In this document: positions 59,749-64,000 of the stretch, in pieces
Numbering within the stretch: the first letter of the stretch is position 1
Layout: each line of letters begins with the position of its first letter
Origin: Zarea fungicola
Lineage: Eukaryota > Ascomycota > Sordariomycetes > Hypocreales > Cordycipitaceae
Length of the DNA stretch: 64,000 bases
Assembly (NCBI GenBank): GCA_900169235.1
Contig: FWCC01000350.1
Location: 410 to 64,409, forward strand
Reading direction: 5' to 3'
Notes under the pieces: generated by a model
What the model was told of the DNA's origin: nothing
Database searches by the model: none
The model's input: the letters and a program-made list of their open reading frames with translations, nothing else
Program-made: the position numbers and the translations under genes

Positions 59749-60677
59749 CTATGGGGCCGCCATTGTTTTCCTTCCCTGCATTGTATTCTTCCATGCTGGC
59801 TCATTCATAGCGCGAGCCGCATACTCCTTGAGCCGCTCGGGAATTATGTCACTGTTTCCAATATCGAGCATACGAGCGATAAATACAATCAGGTGAGCAT
59901 CTAATGCCGTTGCAATGGGGAGTGACATGAGCCAAGGGCCGGATTTCTCCGTCGTGGAGTCTGGGTTGGGGAGAAGGGACTCAAGATCCCGGAGGAGATT
60001 CTTGGCTCGTTCCTTCATCTCCCCAGGGACGCCAGGTTGGACGCCGCCAATTTTTTCACGAGTCACGCTATTAGAAACGAAAAGAATTGTTAGTCCAGAG
60101 ATGAAGATGAAGCACACAGAAGGGAAGAAAATTGGAAATTTGAACGTACACTTCCAACTTGTAGGTCAATGCTTGTTGATATTTTTCCGAAACATCTCCC
60201 TGAAGCCTCTTCTCAACCGCGACTTTCAATCCGTCCGCTACATGTGGGCGGTCAGGAAACGATAGAGAAAAGTAGTTCAATGAATGAAGACAATGCAGCC
60301 ACTTGTCAATCTCGTTTTTATGAGACATTGGAACGATGGATGGATGGGTGGTGGAAAGGAACTTGGTGATATCCAAACTATCCGTAATCGGTTGAGGCAG
60401 CGATGGCGATGCCAGGACGGGGACCTAAGATGGCATGAATAATTCATCATTACCAGATACGTTTATTGGTAGCTGCACATACTTGACCCTTTGGATTGAT
60501 GGCACAAAGAAACTCTTCGGATAATTGCTCTTCACGAAAAATGTCGACAGATTGTTCTTGGATACATATCTCGGAGTCGCTGCTGTCTAGTTGGCCGCAC
60601 AGCGCCAAGGTATAGCGCACCATAATAGAGCAGATAGAAAAGTTGTGGTGATAAAGTGTGTATTTAGGGGTCTCCAT
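59749..60677 (-). CDS. glutathione S-transferase-like protein
   Basis: Exons 60677-60483, 60424-60150 and 60067-59749 (introns 57 and 82 nt) give 262 aa from ATG 60677. The N-terminal thioredoxin-like half reads KYTLYHHNFSICSIMVRYTL, then LCAINPKGQ-VPVLASP with the cis-Pro loop, and ITDSLDITKFL (the Asp/Ser glutathione-gamma-Glu contact region). The C-terminal helical half has WLMSLPIATALDAHLIVFIAR, the N-capping/hydrophobic-staple helix typical of GSTs. Residues 100-170 (LHCLHSLNYFSLSF) belong to a fungal subgroup. It may conjugate or isomerise electrophiles, or protect the cell from a metabolite. Position between the synthetase and the MDR pump suggests a tailoring or detoxifying role (inference). 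Confidence 0.82.
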
Positions 60678-61756
60678 GGTAATAGTCGGACTATGGCAGC
60701 GCTGTCGTAAGATTGAAGCGAGCAGACGGGATGATTCGTCTTTTTTCAGTTATTGATGCAAAGGTCGGGCGGGATGCAATTTGGTAATCAAGCCTTGAAT
60801 GCGCAAAAAGAGAGTTTTTCTTGCCAATAGCGGTGATGGTGAAAGTTGTGTGTTGATGGCTAGGAATGGCCGACTTGAGATTAATTATAGTCCGTTGGTC
60901 CGGTGGTGTAATATCGCGCGAGTCTTTTCCACCTAATTATCTAATTATAGATCGGAAATCGTCCATCCAGACTTTCCATAACGCCGATTACGCAAAGCCG
61001 ACACTCCACAGAACTCTGCCAGCGGTTGGCCGTTACTATATATCATACCCCATCCCAAATAGATCTCTCCTCCGGTAATCACTAGCGATTAATCAGAACA
61101 CTGTCAGGCCAAAATCTCCTGGACTGAATGCACCCTTTGTAGCGGGCTCTCGGGCTCTGTTCTTTACCGGGCCTAGTGCTTGTAGGGCGGGCTTCCCGCG
61201 CACACCGATCCCGACACCATAATCAGCAACATGACAGCACATCACGACCGTTTTTGCCACCGAGAAATCAGGCTGCCACTAGGGCGCTGGGGGCGAGCCA
61301 ACAGTAGTAATCGCCTATATATGAACCGCATCATGGTACTAATGTGAATTTTATAGTTGAGAAAAAGAGCACGTTGGAGAGATCCAGAACTCTTTCCAGC
61401 CCCAGTAGAGGAAGAATACTAGTTAAAGACTAAAGCGGCTTCCGGTAGGGATAAGCTGTGTTTAATTGTTTTTTTTTCTTAAACAAGGGGACTTTTCTAT
61501 TTAGTCTTATTCTTAATCTTAATCTTAATCTTATTTTATAATACCCGTTGTGGTCTCAGAAAATGCCAAGATATTTGCTCGTATCTTATGCCGCAACCCG
61601 AAGCGCACCAGCTGATCCCCGCGCCATCACACGTGCATCCTAACATGATTCCATCCTCGATACTCTCACGTCTTGCTCAGCTTTCTCTATTTCCTTCCAT
61701 CTTCATTCATTGGCATCCACACGCAACTGCCACCCACTCTGGCCAATTCACCTCCC
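60678..61756. other. divergent intergenic region, GST / ABC transporter
   Basis: About 1.1 kb shared upstream DNA. It holds a TTAATC hexamer run near 61510-61532 and no coding frame. Confidence 0.6.
61510..61532. repeat. (TTAATC)n short tandem repeat
   Basis: Three to four TTAATC-like units about 225 bp upstream of the ABC transporter start. Confidence 0.8.
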
Positions 61757-64000
61757 ATGGCTCAGGATACGGCAGAAAAGCCAGCGGCGTCGGTCCAGCC
61801 AGCTGAGAATGAAACGGTCGCTGCTAGTGAGCCTACAAAGACCAATCGCCCTCAGCGTGACGCCACGTTTCAAGACTATCTGGTAATCCTATAACGCGTT
61901 AAAAGACTGAAAACAGCAGGCGCCTAACTAATCTTCTTTTTACAAGCGCGTCTTCCATTACGCTACGAAATGGGACTTCATCGCCTATGCTGCTGGCACC
62001 GTAGCTTCTGCCGGTGCCGGCATTACTCTGCCCCTGCTGAATGTTGTCTTTGGTATGAAATGATACTTTATTCGCCACCACAAGCCTATTGCTGATCTAT
62101 GCCACGGTAGGCCAGTTTACCACCAAATTCTCTGATTTTGGCAGCACAAGAACCCTCGCAAAAGATGATTTTCAGTCCACCCTGAGCCGGCTCTCGTACG
62201 TTTGACATGCCCACATATTATGCTCTCAAAGTACCTAATCATTGATCATGACAGCCTTTACATGCTAGGCCTCTTTTTTGGACGTCTTATCCTTGGCTAC
62301 ATTAGCAAGGTTAGACGCCTCATCGCCGCCCTCTGTGCTTTCATCTCCGTCGCTAATGACTGCTAGTTTGCGTTTCGCATGGCTGGAATCCGAACATCTC
62401 GAGCCATACGACAAGACTACCTCTCAGCCTTGTTTTCCCAATCCATGCATGTCCTAGACTCGATGCCCTCTGGATACGCAACCACCACCATCACGACTGC
62501 CAGCAACACTCTGCAGATCGGAATCTCAGAGCGGTTGGGCGTTTTTGTCGAGTTCAACGCTACAATGATAGCCTCCATTATAGTCGCCTTTATTTACAGC
62601 TGGCAGCTGTCTCTTGTCACATTCACCGCTGTTGTCTTCATTGTGCTCAGCGTCGCCGTACTGCTTCCTCTCATCACTAAAGGGCAGGCGAGGCAGACCG
62701 AGGTACGCTGCTCTCCATTAGATGAAACAGTTTCCATCTGCATTTGCTCACTTCAGCTCGCAGTCTGATTCCATGTCTGCGTCCATTGCCGGGGAGGCCA
62801 TGAATAGTATTCGAATGGTTGTGGCCTGCGGTGCCGAGGCTCGAATCGCCGCCAAATATGCCCAATTTGTCGATGCATCCAAGAAACACGCACAGTTTTC
62901 CGGTCCCGTGATGGCACTGCAGTTTGGTTTCATAGTATGTCACCGTAGCATCTCTTTCCTTGCTCTGGGTCGTACCTCTTGCTGACGCCATACTTCCAAC
63001 ACAGTTCTTCAGCAGTTTCGCGGCTTTTGGATTGGCCTTTTGGTATGGAACCAGGCTCTATCTCCAAGACAAGCTTAATACGCTAGGAGCAATCATTGTG
63101 TACCGTCCATCCCCCATCGCACGGGCTTGCTCAATGCAAGCGGAATGAAAACCATTACCGTTCTAACTGAAAGTAGAGTTTTATTTTCCGTCATGATGAT
63201 CGTGTCATCGCTCGAGCGAACCTCGACTCCGCTTCTTTCCATAAGCAAGGCCATGGTTGCTGCGTGTCAGTTCTTTACCGTCATCGATGCCCCCCGGCCT
63301 GAAGTTGGCCATCTCACCGAGGCAGACGTATCTGCAGCCGAAGATATTGTCTTGAAAGACGTGACTTTTGCTTATCCAAGCAGACCACATGTCAAAGTCT
63401 TGGACAACATCAACTTGCAGATCGAGAGTGGCAAGGTGACGGCCCTCGTTGGCCCGTCTGGCTCCGGAAAAAGTACAATTGTTGGTCTCATTGAGAGATG
63501 GTACAGTCTACAGGAACAATATGTTGTCTCCACAGGTGTAGAAGCGAAAAAGAAGAAGGAGGCAAAGAAGAACAACGATACTCAAGCAATTACGACCGTT
63601 GCACAGGAAGAGGAAGGTTTGGACAAAGAAGTCGGCCCTACCATCAAGCTTCATGGTACCGTGTCCACATGCGGCCACTCACTTGATGAGATCAACGTCA
63701 AGTGGTGGCGATCACAAATCGGCCTCGTTCAGCAAGAACCATTCTTATTCAACGATACAATCTATAATAATGTTCTGAATGGGCTTGTGGGAACCCGTTG
63801 GGAGAACGAAGGCGAGGAGATAAAGCGAGATATGGTAAAGGAGGCTTGTAAGGAAGCCTTTGCAGATGAGTTTATTGACAGACTTCCAGATGTGAGTGGC
63901 ATTGACGGCCTCCAAGTACCGCCATGTTGTGGCGGCCGACTCAAAATGTAAAACAATCACGGGTTAGCTACTAACATGCTTCTATCACAGGGCTACGAAA
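61757..64000 (+). CDS. ABCB/MDR multidrug exporter, partial (3' end beyond window)
   Basis: Exons 61757-61882, 61947-62052, 62111-62195, 62255-62309, 62367-62702, 62764-62934, 63005-63099, 63177-63891 and 63991 onward; eight introns of 57-99 nt. About 566 residues are in view, the first half of a full ABCB transporter. Membrane helices of the first TMD include [36 protein letters not shown] and the [15 protein letters not shown] pair. The first NBD has the A-loop FAYPSR, Walker [10 protein letters not shown] at 417-425, and the Q-loop [13 protein letters not shown] Lys/Glu-rich insert of about 50 aa lies between Walker A and the Q-loop. The signature and Walker B motifs would follow the last junction (RLPD-GYE). 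The family exports hydrophobic drugs, toxins and peptides at the plasma membrane; here it is a candidate exporter for the tetramic-acid product. Confidence 0.9.

Noticed and set aside
1..64000. tRNA or rRNA genes
   Set aside because: No convincing B-box plus acceptor pairing was found when scanning GTTCGA/GTTCAA words on both strands by eye.

Overview
The window is nuclear DNA of a filamentous ascomycete. Genes carry one to eight short introns (48-173 nt) with GT(A/G)NGT donors, CTRAC-like branch points and YAG acceptors. Recognisable families include a CYP52-type P450, a LysM/CBM18 protein, fungal NLRs and a TAS1-type NRPS-PKS hybrid. Sordariomycetes, probably Hypocreales, is my inference from this gene set; the species cannot be fixed by reading. 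No tRNA, rRNA, CRISPR array or intact transposon was seen. Exon borders were deduced by hand from splice motifs and frame continuity.

Layout. 2-8 kb: a Cys-rich single-span surface protein, a four-span membrane protein and a conserved fungal protein whose beta-rich domain looks split by a disordered insert. 10-17 kb: the SUMO E1 small subunit (Aos1/Sae1), convergent with a large Arg/Gly-rich coiled-coil nuclear protein whose reading frame continues past its stop. 17-22 kb is empty apart from simple repeats. 22-28 kb: a small secreted protein, then a four-exon fungal NLR (PNP_UDP - NB-ARC - ankyrin). 28-36 kb is metabolic: a possible glycosyltransferase, a hotdog thioesterase, a CYP52-like P450, a zinc alcohol dehydrogenase and a glyoxalase-like (VOC) protein. 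37-41 kb: a CHIP-type TPR/U-box E3 ligase and a NIPA-type magnesium transporter. 43-51 kb: a protein with an NLR-type helical N-terminus, a LysM/CBM18 protein with no visible signal peptide, and a second NLR (PNP_UDP - NACHT) whose C-terminal tail is broken by two frame changes. 51-64 kb: a tenuazonic-acid-synthetase-like C-A-PCP-KS enzyme, a 3.5 kb gap, a GST-like protein and the first half of an ABCB/MDR transporter cut by the window edge.

How the genes may work together. The 51-64 kb genes resemble a small tetramic-acid cluster: assembly line, GST-like tailoring or detoxifying enzyme, and efflux pump. The two NLRs share a PNP-type N-terminal enzyme domain but differ in NTPase class (NB-ARC with ankyrins, against NACHT); related PNP effectors in immune systems deplete nucleotides. 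One of them lies only about 530 bp from the synthetase. The thioesterase, CYP52-like P450 and ADH could act in omega-oxidation of fatty acids. These groupings are inference from adjacency and family knowledge.
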